Shown piece after piece: positions 8,025 to 16,625 of a stretch of DNA of 30,530 nucleotides. The DNA is from a virus: IMG/VR virus record IMGVR_UViG_3300020496_000002, positions 1-30,530 of that record. The stretch is one strand, 5' to 3'. The first letter of the stretch is position 1, and every line of letters begins with the position of its first letter. Both the position numbers and the translations under genes were made by a program. The notes beneath the pieces were generated by a model. The model was not told the origin of the DNA and ran no database searches. It was given only the letters and a program-made list of their open reading frames with translations.

Positions 8025-9083
8025 TTATTTTTTAAACCTAATTCGAAGACCTCGACCATCGTTGTCTCCTAAGCTAGTAACCTTGAAACTTCCCTTGTTC
8101 ATCACTTCAGGGGATCTTCTCACATCGAAGTTTATGTTCTTGCTTGATTTAGCTTCCTTTTCGACAGCGTCAGCAATCCCCTGCTCATAGAAAAACTTAG
8201 CGAATTTCTCTGGGTTCATAGCAACAGCTAACGACTTGTGGTAACCTTTAGCATCCTCGATCAATCCATCATTATTTACAAATTTTGCAATGAAGTTGTT
8301 GATGTTAGACTGAACTTTCTTCAGTTCATTATGGTCTCCTGGTGAAAACTTCAGTTCTTTGTCTCCAATCTTGAAATCAAAACCTTTGAAATCGTTGTTG
8401 AAAACCTCTTCTGTCTTCTTAAGAAACCACTCTGCCTGACGTTGTTCAAGCTCTTGGCTACTATTAGCTTTCGCTGAGTATTCCTTGTAAGCCCTCAGTG
8501 CCTCTTGGTCCTCAGCAGAAAGGCCACCATAGCTTGACTCAAGCGGTGCCTTGTACTTCTGCTTTTGTTCCTCAAGGAACTTCTTAGCTTTTGCAAGTTC
8601 TTTTTTCTTTTCAATCTGTTTTTTCTTGATATCCTTTTCGTCATCGAGATCCTCGTCATAGCTGAACTTGTCAGCTATCAAGTACTCAATTTCTTCAGGG
8701 TCAAGATCACTCTCCTTCTGAGAGTAATATTCTTTAAGTAGCTGATCTGGGTTCATTGAATCCAAGTCAGTATTGATCTTAATAAAATCATTAAGCCCTC
8801 TTCCTGTTTCCTTCTTGAAGTTCAAGAACGCAGAAACATCTTCTGGTAACTCTTCTTTCTGTTGTGCGAATAGATCCTCTACGCTTGAGAGTTTCTTTCC
8901 GTACTTCTTGTCAAGAAAGTCAAGGACTTTATCCTCGCTTAAATCCTGCTGCCCTACAACTACAGTTTCTTCTACAGTTTCTGTAGCAGCAACCTGCTCT
9001 TCGTGCTTCTTAAGCAACTCTTCTTCAACTTGTTGAGCAGACTTCTGCTCTACATCGTCTAACGCTCTTACTTTTAATTCCAT
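8025..9083 (-). CDS. Putative scaffold protein
   Basis: A 352-residue, very charged and mostly helical protein lying between the portal and major capsid genes, the usual place of a scaffold. The N-terminal 60 residues are Glu/Val/Gln-rich. A lysine/glutamate coiled coil spans about residues 148-180. The C-terminus ends in a basic tail (GRGLRIRFKK), which could contact the capsid protein. There is no protease motif and no membrane segment. The gene is 12 nt upstream of the capsid start, so the two are co-transcribed. The function is inferred from position and composition. A TAAATTTG box just before its ATG may start a capsid-rich transcript. Confidence 0.65.
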   Translation of the reverse strand: MELKVRALDDVEQKSAQQVEEELLKKHEEQVAATETVEETVVVGQQDLSEDKVLDFLDKKYGKKLSSVEDLFAQQKEELPEDVSAFLNFKKETGRGLNDFIKINTDLDSMNPDQLLKEYYSQKESDLDPEEIEYLIADKFSYDEDLDDEKDIKKKQIEKKKELAKAKKFLEEQKQKYKAPLESSYGGLSAEDQEALRAYKEYSAKANSSQELEQRQAEWFLKKTEEVFNNDFKGFDFKIGDKELKFSPGDHNELKKVQSNINNFIAKFVNNDGLIEDAKGYHKSLAVAMNPEKFAKFFYEQGIADAVEKEAKSSKNINFDVRRSPEVMNKGSFKVTSLGDNDGRGLRIRFKK

Positions 9084-9090
9084 TAGATTA

Positions 9091-9098
9091 CAAATTTA
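9091..9098 (-). promoter_or_regulatory. Candidate -7 promoter box (TAAATTTG)
   Basis: On the minus strand TAAATTTG fits TAnnTTTG and ends 8 nt before the scaffold ATG at 9083. If used, the transcript would be almost leaderless. The spacer between portal and scaffold genes is only 28 nt, so this is a plausible but unproven internal promoter for scaffold and capsid. Confidence 0.3.
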
Positions 9099-9111
9099 GT
9101 TATTATTTAAT

Positions 9112-11550
9112 TTATTTTGGTTCGAATGAAGCTAGATCAAACTTGTCTAAACTGTCTTCGTTTGATTCAAACTTCATTGGAGGTAAGTTATTTTTTCTCT
9201 GAGTAATTAACTTTGACTGCTGAGTGTTTTGCTTGCTGATTCTCTCATCCTTTCTGTCCTCCTTCATTTCCTCTCGATCCTTCAGCAACTGGGTTTGCAT
9301 ACCATTCAACTGCATGTTGTACTGGAACTCTCGCTCCATCAACTGTAGTTTCAACATTGCCTCACCCTTAAGCTTCTCTAGATCCATTGCATTCTCAGCC
9401 TGCTTAAGCTGGATCTTACTTTCTGTTTCAAGTTGAATCTTCTGAACTTCCATTTGAGCAGCTGCCTGTTGAGACTGCATGTTAATCTGAGCCTGCATCT
9501 GCTGCTTCATCATATCGTTCTTCTGATCTTGCTCCATCTTCTTAGTTCTCTTAACCTTAAGAAGCTGGTTAGCCATCTTAATGTTCTTGATCTCTCTGAT
9601 GTCGATAGCATCCTCAAGGTTGATATCGTTTCTAGATAGAGCAATCTGAATGTTTTGCTCAAGTCTCTCCTTCTGCTCTTCATCTGGAGAAAGCTCAATA
9701 AAGATTCCAAAGTCATGCAAGTACAAGTCCTTAATATCTCTTAGGATACCAACATTGTACTTACCGATCTGCATCGCAAACTCTTCTGCAAAGTCAGCGT
9801 ACTCCAAGATATCAGAAACCCTAACACTAAGTGCCTCAGCAAATGTCTTGGTCATAAACAAACTTGCGTCAAGAATATGTCTTGTTGCAGTGTTTGAGTT
9901 AAGTGCTGCAAGCTTCTGTACACCAACCAAAGCACGTGGGTCTGGATCGCTTCCGTCACGAGCCTCATTTAGCCCCGTCACGCCACGCAACATCTCAAGG
10001 TAGTGGTTATAGTTATTTATTAGCGCGGCCATCTTAGACTGTCCCGTAGTGCCTGTGAGAGGCTGTACAGGAACCCTTGCGTTGTTGAAGTCACCGTCTC
10101 CAGTGTAGCTACGTCCAACAACACTACCAGTCTGGAAATATAGTCTTAGCGCATCCTCTGGATTGTATGCGTTACCGTTACCAAGGTCAACCTCATTTAA
10201 ACCATCAGCATCAATAAACACACCGTCTGGCACCATTCTTGAAATAACCTGCTGCAACTTAAGGTGAGTGATCTGGATAAGATCTGCAAAAGGGATCATA
10301 CGTCTAGTCAAAGACTCGATCGTTCCCTTGTACATTCTTGGAGCAACGGCAACGTAGTTTGGCATGGCCATCTGAGATGCAGACTTTGGACGAACCATGT
10401 TCTCCATCAACTGCCACTTCAATACAATCTGAGTACCAGCTACCATAACACCTTCGTACCACACGTCAATAGTCTTCTCAATTCTTTCGAATCTTCCCTC
10501 CTCCATCATCTCGGCTGGAGGATTAAATGTGTCATCCTTCTCGATTACTCTAGCAGCGTTGCCATCTAGAATCTTCTTCTTATAAACGTAAGTCTTTGTG
10601 GTCTTGTAATTGTAGTATAGAAGAGTACAAGTGTCTCTTGAGAAAACATCATCAGAATAAAATCTTGAAACAGAGTAGTATTCACCCCAAGACTGATTTG
10701 TTTTCGAAATCTCTTCCAACTCCTCTTTAGTAAGTCTAGGGTTGATCTTGATCAGCTCACTCATTGGAACTGTCTTAACTTCACCCCAGTAGAAGCAATC
10801 TCTAAAGTATGGATCTTCTGTGTAACTGTAGATCACGTTAGCTGGATCTACGTAGTTAATCTTTACCCCTTCTCCAGGAAGAAACTCGTGCTTACCTACA
10901 GCGATACCAATAGTTGTTAGATCGTAATCAAAACGTCTCTTGATGTCATCGTAATGATTCTCCAATAAGATTGTATTGATTGCCTCTTCTTCAGCGATCT
11001 CAATAGCTGGTTTATAGTTAAGCTGCATAAATAGAGATAGCTCTTCGTCATCGTTTGGCAAGTCTTCTGGGCTTACCATGAATGGATCTATACCAAACTT
11101 ATCTTGAACTTGTAGTAGAACTTCTTTTGCAGCCATCTCACCTTCGATCATGTCCTGATACTGATTTCTCCTTTCGGCAGAAAGAGCATCTTGAGCGTAG
11201 GCTTTAATTGTAAAAAGTCTGTCAGACATACCGTTAACAACGATGTCTACAAACTTAGGGATAATTGGAACTGGCGTCCAGTCAATGTTTAAGTAGGAAA
11301 GGTCACCATCAATAGCTAATTCGTTCTTGTACTTCTGAATAGGCTGCTCTCCACGAGCATACAATCTAAGACGATTAAAGTCTTTCCACTGATTGTAGTA
11401 CCTTGCAGATCCGCTGTCTCTCCTAAACCATTCGTATTGAATGGCCTGTCCAACTCTTAATCCAAAATCTACGCTCGCCTTCTCTGCATCTGTGGCAAGC
11501 TGACTTGGAAACTGGATCGGAGATATGTTTATATTCGACTCTTTCCGCAT
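9112..11550 (-). CDS. Portal protein
   Basis: An 812-residue portal protein, the dodecameric channel for DNA entry and exit. Residues about 55-110 (RLYARGEQPIQKYK, LSYLNIDWTPVPIIPKFVDIVV) match the conserved N-terminal part of crAss-like portals. The central region holds the stem/clip and crown parts. Residues about 665-790 form a Gln/Met-rich coiled coil (for example KQQMQAQINMQSQQAAAQM), longer than in most short portals. Its start overlaps the terL stop by one base (TAATG), so terminase and portal are made from one transcript. The length agrees with the roughly 750-850 residues usual in this group. Confidence 0.85.
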   Translation of the reverse strand: MRKESNINISPIQFPSQLATDAEKASVDFGLRVGQAIQYEWFRRDSGSARYYNQWKDFNRLRLYARGEQPIQKYKNELAIDGDLSYLNIDWTPVPIIPKFVDIVVNGMSDRLFTIKAYAQDALSAERRNQYQDMIEGEMAAKEVLLQVQDKFGIDPFMVSPEDLPNDDEELSLFMQLNYKPAIEIAEEEAINTILLENHYDDIKRRFDYDLTTIGIAVGKHEFLPGEGVKINYVDPANVIYSYTEDPYFRDCFYWGEVKTVPMSELIKINPRLTKEELEEISKTNQSWGEYYSVSRFYSDDVFSRDTCTLLYYNYKTTKTYVYKKKILDGNAARVIEKDDTFNPPAEMMEEGRFERIEKTIDVWYEGVMVAGTQIVLKWQLMENMVRPKSASQMAMPNYVAVAPRMYKGTIESLTRRMIPFADLIQITHLKLQQVISRMVPDGVFIDADGLNEVDLGNGNAYNPEDALRLYFQTGSVVGRSYTGDGDFNNARVPVQPLTGTTGQSKMAALINNYNHYLEMLRGVTGLNEARDGSDPDPRALVGVQKLAALNSNTATRHILDASLFMTKTFAEALSVRVSDILEYADFAEEFAMQIGKYNVGILRDIKDLYLHDFGIFIELSPDEEQKERLEQNIQIALSRNDINLEDAIDIREIKNIKMANQLLKVKRTKKMEQDQKNDMMKQQMQAQINMQSQQAAAQMEVQKIQLETESKIQLKQAENAMDLEKLKGEAMLKLQLMEREFQYNMQLNGMQTQLLKDREEMKEDRKDERISKQNTQQSKLITQRKNNLPPMKFESNEDSLDKFDLASFEPK

Positions 11551-13832
11551 TAGCTAATTATTTGACTGGTTGTCCCATTGTTCTTGTATCTTGCAAATTT
11601 AATGCTTATTTTTGACTCTTTTCTCTCAGGCTGATACATGTGCTTTTGATTAGCCATAATAGCTAAACCAGAACTAATAGAGGCATCGTATTTTGTTCTA
11701 TTACTAATATCAAACTTAGCCCAATCATTTAAAGTTCTGTTGAAGTACATCGACCCCATCTCTGACGGATCTCTGTACGTCCCCTCCATATCAAATCCAA
11801 CATTCTTTTCAATGTACGTCTCAATAGCTGATGCGTGAGCCTGTCGTACGTCCTCACTTGAGTTAGGTATACCACCAAGCTCTCTCTCAGTTGGAGAAAG
11901 TTTTGAAAGTGGCTTATCTGGCCTATTCAAGCAAAAGTGTCTGTAACCTCTATTCTTAAAGTGATACAACAATCTTGGCTTATTATTTTCTGCAAGGACT
12001 GGCATACCGTAAAAGAAGCACGCCATCAATACTTCCTCAAAAAATATCTCTGCCGTCTGAGGTCGTGCCACATACTCTAGGAAAAACTCATTACTTGGAG
12101 CGTCTTCCATATTAAACTTAGTCAATCCATGCAATGCTCCGTTAGATCCAAAACCATCTACAGTACCAGAAATATCGTAGGAGTCGCAACCGAACGCACC
12201 GATATGCTCATTCATTGGATAGAACAAATCACCTCTCCTATCAACTCTATTCTGTAAACCACGTGGAGGAACCCAGGATATGTTGAACCTACCTCTTGGA
12301 TCTGGAGTCCAAACAACCTCGCTGTCCTTCTTACCATCTCTCCAACTAAAGAACCCTCTAGTGGTAAAGCTGCCAGCGATCAAGCTGTCATTAAAGTCAA
12401 TCTGAGTGTAGATCTTGGTAAGGTTAAATATCGATTGCTTGCTCTCATCTCTGAACGCGTGAGACTCTGTTCTAGGGTACTGACGATAGAACTCGTTAAG
12501 GGCATCAGGATCGCTTTTAAGAGACTTTACTTCATTCTCCCAGTAGTCTATAGCCCCAAGGTTTATAACCTCACCATCGACCCCTATTACAGGCTTATCA
12601 GGCTTTCTAAATACTGGCATGCCGTACTTATCTATGAAGCCTTCCATGTTCCACTCCATAGGGATAAATAAAGCATAAAGACCGCTTTTAGTCTGATCGT
12701 TCTCAGATCTCTTATTTGGCCTTGAGTCTTCGTACAACTTCTTGAAGTTCTCACCACCCTTGTCAAGTGCGTTGGACGTAGATCCCATCATGCACTTTCC
12801 AATAATCTTTCTACCTAGACGCAAACATGTTTTTGTTACACGCCAATTGTTCAGAATATTATTTGGTTGTGACCACTTACCACTTTCGTCATGTACCAAC
12901 AATTGCAACTTCTCACCATCGTAACTATTGTCTGCGGTGTTCTTCCAGTCAATGGTAGTGTTAAGACCTTCCTCTGGCTCCTCCTCATCATGCATAGTCT
13001 TAAAGTTCTTTGCCGTGATCTTAGAGGATGGTATTCTAAATGCCAGCTCAGTTCTTGGGTTATCCATACCGTCCTGAATAGGCTTAAAGAAAAACGGATA
13101 ATTCCTAAACGTAGGCACAACCTTATCCGTAAACATCGTCTTTGCATCTGGACCAGTCTTGGATAGTATACCTATACGTCCGTTGTGAATGTTTGTACCG
13201 ATGTTAACAATCTCACCATCTGCCATGTACGAGAAACCAGAACGTCTGATCTTCAAGTACACCATTCCAAACGATCTTGGATCAGCCTTGCAAGCCTCCC
13301 AGTAAATGTAAAGTATTCTGTTAGCCTCTCTGAAGTCTGGGAAACCAACGTCAATACTAGACCACTGCAAGTACATGTAGTGACCACCAGTAATGTATGT
13401 TGATACCCCGTTGTTCTTAAACCAGAAACCATTGTCTCTCCTGTCAAACTCAGTGTCAATGTAATCAACCCAAGTATTTCTAAACTGGAGTGGCATCTTG
13501 TTCCACTGGAAGATTGACTTTATCTTAGAAAGTGCTGAAGGAAATTCAAACCTCTCCCAGTACTGATCTTCTTTCTTTGCAGATCTGCTGTAAACTTTCT
13601 TAGGATCCTCTGGTAGTGCAACCTTTAAACCGTTGATCTGATATATTTCACCAATGGTACCATCCTTAGATATAACCACAAGGTCATACTCAGAGTTATA
13701 CCCGTACTGGTATATCTTTTTGGTATTACCCTTGATTCTATCCTTTTCGGGTATAACATCAATGATTGTGTACAGGGATTTACCCGTGTCTCTTTGCTCT
13801 TCGTTCAGCAAATCCACCTTTTCCAGTTTCAT
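11550..13832 (-). CDS. terL: Terminase large subunit (ATPase-nuclease)
   Basis: A 760-residue packaging motor that drives DNA into the capsid and cuts it. The ATPase has a Walker A-like KIRRSGFS (194-201) and a Walker B with acidic pair LQLLVHDES (D315, E316), followed by a coupling motif at STSN (351-354). The C-terminal RNase H-like nuclease has candidate metal ligands D550/D553 (FGCDSYDISG), E615 (VLAENN) and D661 (SEDVRQAH). The Walker A lacks the usual Lys before Ser/Thr; the Lys is at the start of the loop instead, as in the deviant motif of lambda gpA. The gene overlaps the preceding small gene by 53 nt and the portal gene by 1 base. Confidence 0.88.
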   Translation of the reverse strand: MKLEKVDLLNEEQRDTGKSLYTIIDVIPEKDRIKGNTKKIYQYGYNSEYDLVVISKDGTIGEIYQINGLKVALPEDPKKVYSRSAKKEDQYWERFEFPSALSKIKSIFQWNKMPLQFRNTWVDYIDTEFDRRDNGFWFKNNGVSTYITGGHYMYLQWSSIDVGFPDFREANRILYIYWEACKADPRSFGMVYLKIRRSGFSYMADGEIVNIGTNIHNGRIGILSKTGPDAKTMFTDKVVPTFRNYPFFFKPIQDGMDNPRTELAFRIPSSKITAKNFKTMHDEEEPEEGLNTTIDWKNTADNSYDGEKLQLLVHDESGKWSQPNNILNNWRVTKTCLRLGRKIIGKCMMGSTSNALDKGGENFKKLYEDSRPNKRSENDQTKSGLYALFIPMEWNMEGFIDKYGMPVFRKPDKPVIGVDGEVINLGAIDYWENEVKSLKSDPDALNEFYRQYPRTESHAFRDESKQSIFNLTKIYTQIDFNDSLIAGSFTTRGFFSWRDGKKDSEVVWTPDPRGRFNISWVPPRGLQNRVDRRGDLFYPMNEHIGAFGCDSYDISGTVDGFGSNGALHGLTKFNMEDAPSNEFFLEYVARPQTAEIFFEEVLMACFFYGMPVLAENNKPRLLYHFKNRGYRHFCLNRPDKPLSKLSPTERELGGIPNSSEDVRQAHASAIETYIEKNVGFDMEGTYRDPSEMGSMYFNRTLNDWAKFDISNRTKYDASISSGLAIMANQKHMYQPERKESKISIKFARYKNNGTTSQIIS

Positions 13833-14058
13833 CCTTGTCTGTTTTATTTAGAAGTTCTTCCTCTGCCTCAACGCGATCAAGTATCTCAAACGCATCAAAT
13901 ATTGCCAGCTTCTTAGTGGCAGCAGCGTTCTTTAACTTGTCAGCAGAAAGGTCTTCTTCGCCACCAGAGATAATCCTCTCCTCGGCAACCTCTATCAAGT
14001 GCATCACAGCCTTTCGGCCAGCACTGATAATCTTTCTCTTTGTTTCATTTAACTCCAT
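13780..14058 (-). CDS. Possible terminase small subunit, 92 aa
   Basis: A 92-residue, mainly helical protein just upstream of terL, overlapping it by 53 nt. It has a first helix (TKRKIISAGRKAVMHLIEVAEERI), then a second (LSADKLKNAAATKKLAIFDAFEILDRVEAEEELL), and a charged flexible C-terminus (KGGFAERRAKRHG). Small size, two-helix architecture and position fit a small terminase subunit, which recognises the packaging site. TerS proteins of this phage group are poorly defined. No classic helix-turn-helix was recognised, so another packaging accessory protein is possible. It overlaps the upstream gene by 14 nt. Confidence 0.45.
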   Translation of the reverse strand: MELNETKRKIISAGRKAVMHLIEVAEERIISGGEEDLSADKLKNAAATKKLAIFDAFEILDRVEAEEELLNKTDKDETGKGGFAERRAKRHG

Positions 14059-14623
14059 TTAGTTCTATGCAAACATTTTTAGAATACATTCTGTAGAGTG
14101 TAACTCCATCTATCTCAAACTCATACTCGCTTTCTGGAGTAAAGGCAACCTTGTCACCGCTCTTCAATCCCTTGTCAATAAGATCTTGGTTAGGGTATAT
14201 AAGAGTTCCTCTCAAGTATTCTTCGTTTCCAATCTTTGAAAGAATGTAGTTATCCATTCGTTTCTCTGGTTTAACAAAGCAATACCGTGAATGAGCCTTC
14301 CAGTCTCCATCTCTCTTGTACAGGTAAAACTGATCATCATCAATCAAGAAGATGCTGTCGAATAGATGTGATCTGCCACTACGCTCATTGCCATGAATGT
14401 CGTTGTAGTACTTAAATACGTTGTGGTGAACAATCACAATATCCCCTGGCATAACGTCTCCAGTATACCCAATAGGTGTAGCCAAAACTTTAGCGTGCCT
14501 ATTAGATGCCTTGTGATCTTCTTTTGAAGTGCTAGTAATAAAGTCTATACCTCCAATGCTCTTCACGTTATCGTACCTAGAACCACCTACTGGCTCTACA
14601 ATAAAGTGAAATGGTGACCTCAT
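14045..14623 (-). CDS. GroES-like beta protein (tentative), 192 aa
   Basis: A 192-residue beta-rich protein. Two segments resemble parts of cochaperonin-10 chains: VLATPIGYTGDVMPGDIVIVHHN (about residues 46-68) and GTLIYPNQDLIDKGLKSGDKVAF with EFEIDGVTLYRMYSKNVCIEL (about 139-189). Both have the GD-I/K-V turn, and the second has the typical final strand. This suggests a GroES-like barrel, perhaps two half-copies, but the pattern is weak and no mobile loop is obvious. It lies among small genes before the terminase. It overlaps the upstream gene by 4 nt and the downstream gene by 14 nt. The role is unknown; a capsid-assembly cochaperone is one speculative option. Confidence 0.4.
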   Translation of the reverse strand: MRSPFHFIVEPVGGSRYDNVKSIGGIDFITSTSKEDHKASNRHAKVLATPIGYTGDVMPGDIVIVHHNVFKYYNDIHGNERSGRSHLFDSIFLIDDDQFYLYKRDGDWKAHSRYCFVKPEKRMDNYILSKIGNEEYLRGTLIYPNQDLIDKGLKSGDKVAFTPESEYEFEIDGVTLYRMYSKNVCIELNGVK

Positions 14624-14853
14624 TCAAAATCAAGATTAAATTCTAAAGTTGCTGGCATGTTCTCGTTGAAGGTCTTCCATAGATAAATCTCACCTGATCC
14701 TTCTTCACCGTGAATAACAAATATCTCGATACGTCTATTGACCTCTCTAATAAGATGTATTCTGTAAGTGTCGTTGAAAACAGATTGACCTACAACGTAG
14801 TGCATAGAACTACCCTTGTAGTCTGCACCGATAGATACTTTACGAATTACCAT
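14620..14853 (-). CDS. Hypothetical small beta-rich protein, 77 aa
   Basis: A 77-residue protein with alternating hydrophobic residues suggesting beta strands (RIEIFVIHGE, GEIYLWKTF, ATLEFNLDFE). It has no signal peptide, membrane segment or known motif. Its start overlaps the previous gene by 14 nt and its stop overlaps the next start by 4 nt (ATGA), so it is a real member of the operon. No family was recognised. Confidence 0.5.
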   Translation of the reverse strand: MVIRKVSIGADYKGSSMHYVVGQSVFNDTYRIHLIREVNRRIEIFVIHGEEGSGEIYLWKTFNENMPATLEFNLDFE

Positions 14854-15070
14854 TGGTCACCTCACCCGTCTTAAGGTCGATAACTGCGTCCTCTCCGAAC
14901 TCAGCCTTAATAGCTTCCTCTTCTTCAGCAATCTTTTCAGATACCTTTGATAGTTGAATGAAAAGACCCTGCTTCTCAATTTCGATCTCAGCAATTCTCA
15001 ACTTAGCTGTTGCGTAAGCTACTCGTAGACTGTGGATCTTTTCTAGTTGTGTTTTTTCAATTTGTGCCAT
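14840..15070 (-). CDS. Hypothetical coiled-coil protein, 76 aa
   Basis: A 76-residue protein that is almost entirely helical and heptad-like (residues 3-58, rich in Leu, Ile, Glu and Lys), with a short acidic-to-polar C-terminus. It looks like a small coiled coil that would form dimers or bundles. No family was recognised. It follows the spanin candidate with a 10-nt gap and overlaps the next gene by 14 nt. Confidence 0.5.
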   Translation of the reverse strand: MAQIEKTQLEKIHSLRVAYATAKLRIAEIEIEKQGLFIQLSKVSEKIAEEEEAIKAEFGEDAVIDLKTGEVTNGNS

Positions 15071-15080
15071 TTGATTGTTA

Positions 15081-15608
15081 TTAAAATATTCTTCTTCCTA
15101 TTCTTATTGTGTTTGAATTGTCAAGACCTCTGCTATAACCTAGCTCCCACTTCTTGTGAACAAATGTTAGACCTACAGATAAGTGATTGTTAATTGTGTA
15201 TGATGCGTTTGCGTACAATGACGAACGCTCTATTGTCTTTTCAACTATTGTATTTGTTACTGGGATCTGAAAATCTGGTTTAAATTCTAGATCTAAAAGA
15301 TGACCAGCGGTTGAAGCCTTATAACCTAGATCTCCAAACTCAGTCTTCTGTACACCCTCAAAAACATTTACTGGATACTTTACTTCTTTAATAACAGTAT
15401 CTCTAACGTACTTTGGCTTTGGGACATCAATGAATACATACTCCTTAAACGGTACGTTCTTTGTCTCATACTTGATTTTAACCTTCTCTTCTTTCTCCTG
15501 AATAGAAAGCACTCCAAATACAAAACCAACAACTACAGCGAGTAGATGAGTGTAGTACCTACGGATGGAAATACTTTTTAGTTTTTTTAATTCGTTGATC
15601 AATTCCAT
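15081..15608 (-). CDS. Membrane-anchored lysis accessory (spanin candidate), 175 aa
   Basis: A 175-residue protein with a short cytoplasmic N-terminus, one membrane helix (about 20-36, THLLAVVVGFVFGVLSI) and a periplasmic part. The periplasmic part starts as a charged stretch (QEKEEKVKIKYETKN) and ends in beta-like strands (SLYANASYTINNHLSVGLTF, KWELGYSRGLDNSNTIRIG). It overlaps the endolysin gene by 50 nt, which recalls Rz-type genes. An inner-membrane spanin is therefore plausible. No lipobox and no separate outer-membrane spanin were seen. The C-terminal strands look like outer-membrane beta-hairpins, which could reach the outer membrane directly. The function is inferred from topology and neighbours. 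Confidence 0.45.
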   Translation of the reverse strand: MELINELKKLKSISIRRYYTHLLAVVVGFVFGVLSIQEKEEKVKIKYETKNVPFKEYVFIDVPKPKYVRDTVIKEVKYPVNVFEGVQKTEFGDLGYKASTAGHLLDLEFKPDFQIPVTNTIVEKTIERSSLYANASYTINNHLSVGLTFVHKKWELGYSRGLDNSNTIRIGRRIF

Positions 15609-16152
15609 TTAGTCCTCCATTTATTCGCCTAGTTACAGCGGTTATTGATTCGTCAGACAAATCTTTACATAATGCAAATATGCGATTTTTTTTGAAGAAC
15701 CACAAGGCTATCTCAAAACCATACTGAAGTGTAAGATCTGGATTCTCTACAAAGTCGATACCAAAGTGCTTTGAAGCTTGTTCGTAGTTTGCTTTACCAG
15801 TTAGATGAATAGGTGTTCTTCCTCTGTACTTCCATCCGTCTCCTGACGATTCTGGACCGTTACCCATCCTGTTAGCATAAGCAATGTTAGCAATGTTTTG
15901 AGGCTTCCTCGCGTTAGCCATAGCAGTTTTTTCATTGAAATATTTTGGAAAAGTTTTTAATAATCCTTGAGCTGAATAATTAAGGTTCTCAACAAACGCT
16001 GTAAATCCAGCAGTCTCATGATCACACTGTCCAAAAAAATGAGCACACTCTACTGCGTTTAACTTGTGCTTTTCCGCGAACTTATTTACAGTTACTTTGC
16101 CAATAAGCCCGTCATCTTTAACACCAAGTGACTTCTGTAAATCTCTTACCAT
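15559..16152 (-). CDS. Endolysin, glycoside hydrolase family 19-like
   Basis: A 197-residue muralytic enzyme that cleaves the peptidoglycan glycan strand. Residues about 3-28 (LQKSLGVKDDGLIGKVTV) resemble a short peptidoglycan-binding repeat. The GH19 domain shows GQCDHETAGF with catalytic Glu46, ENLNYSAQGL, NRMGNG, GDGWKYRGRTPIHLTGKANY (104-123) and TRRINGGLNG near the end. The usual YRGRG-IQLTG is changed to YRGRTPIHLTG. There is no signal peptide, so release depends on the holin encoded just upstream (7-nt overlap). It overlaps the spanin candidate by 50 nt. The family is clear; the exact bond cut is not determined from sequence. Confidence 0.88.
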   Translation of the reverse strand: MVRDLQKSLGVKDDGLIGKVTVNKFAEKHKLNAVECAHFFGQCDHETAGFTAFVENLNYSAQGLLKTFPKYFNEKTAMANARKPQNIANIAYANRMGNGPESSGDGWKYRGRTPIHLTGKANYEQASKHFGIDFVENPDLTLQYGFEIALWFFKKNRIFALCKDLSDESITAVTRRINGGLNGIDQRIKKTKKYFHP

Positions 16153-16616
16153 GACTCCATCCAGTTAGATAGCCTTTTCAATATTTTTTCTAAAGGACTC
16201 TTAACGGATTTTGGAGGGTTTAGTTTGTAAAGGTTTTTAATCGCTGAAACAGCCTCAAATGCCATAAGTACTGATAAAGCTGCCGAATCAATAATGTCGC
16301 TAAAGAAACTTTCCTTACCTCCAATCTTTGCATTGTCAATTATACCAATAAGCATTACTGACATTGCTATGTAACCAAGTTTCTTAATAAAGCCACTCAT
16401 GCCTTTTGTGGCACTAAATCTTTTCTCTTTAATTGCGAGCCAAGAACCGAACACGGTGTCAAATAAAACTAGAAGCCCTATGCTTACTAGAAAGTCCCAG
16501 TCATTAAATACATACCTCTCGAATAGGTATATCACTGGCGTACCAATGAATGCTGAGTGAAATCCAAATGTGATGTTATCGCTGATAGTCCAGGGGGATA
16601 GGGCTTTTACTTGCAT
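16146..16616 (-). CDS. Phage holin
   Basis: A 156-residue membrane protein with about four hydrophobic helices (roughly 15-33, 42-61, 79-95, 105-125) and a basic C-terminal tail (KSPLEKILKRLSNW). The segment LLVLFDTVFGSWLAIKEKRF followed by SATKGMSGFIKKLGYIA fits the pattern of the Phage_holin_4 type (a D near the second helix, then a basic loop with G-F-x-K-K). It makes the inner-membrane hole that releases the endolysin. It starts the lysis cassette and overlaps the endolysin gene by 7 nt. A hairpin and a promoter box upstream may time its expression. Confidence 0.8.
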   Translation of the reverse strand: MQVKALSPWTISDNITFGFHSAFIGTPVIYLFERYVFNDWDFLVSIGLLVLFDTVFGSWLAIKEKRFSATKGMSGFIKKLGYIAMSVMLIGIIDNAKIGGKESFFSDIIDSAALSVLMAFEAVSAIKNLYKLNPPKSVKSPLEKILKRLSNWMESW

Positions 16617-16625
16617 CTTGCTAAT

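Noticed and set aside
9650-10003. 117-codon plus-strand ORF inside the portal gene
   Set aside because: It lies antisense to a well-supported portal coding region and shows no signal of its own.
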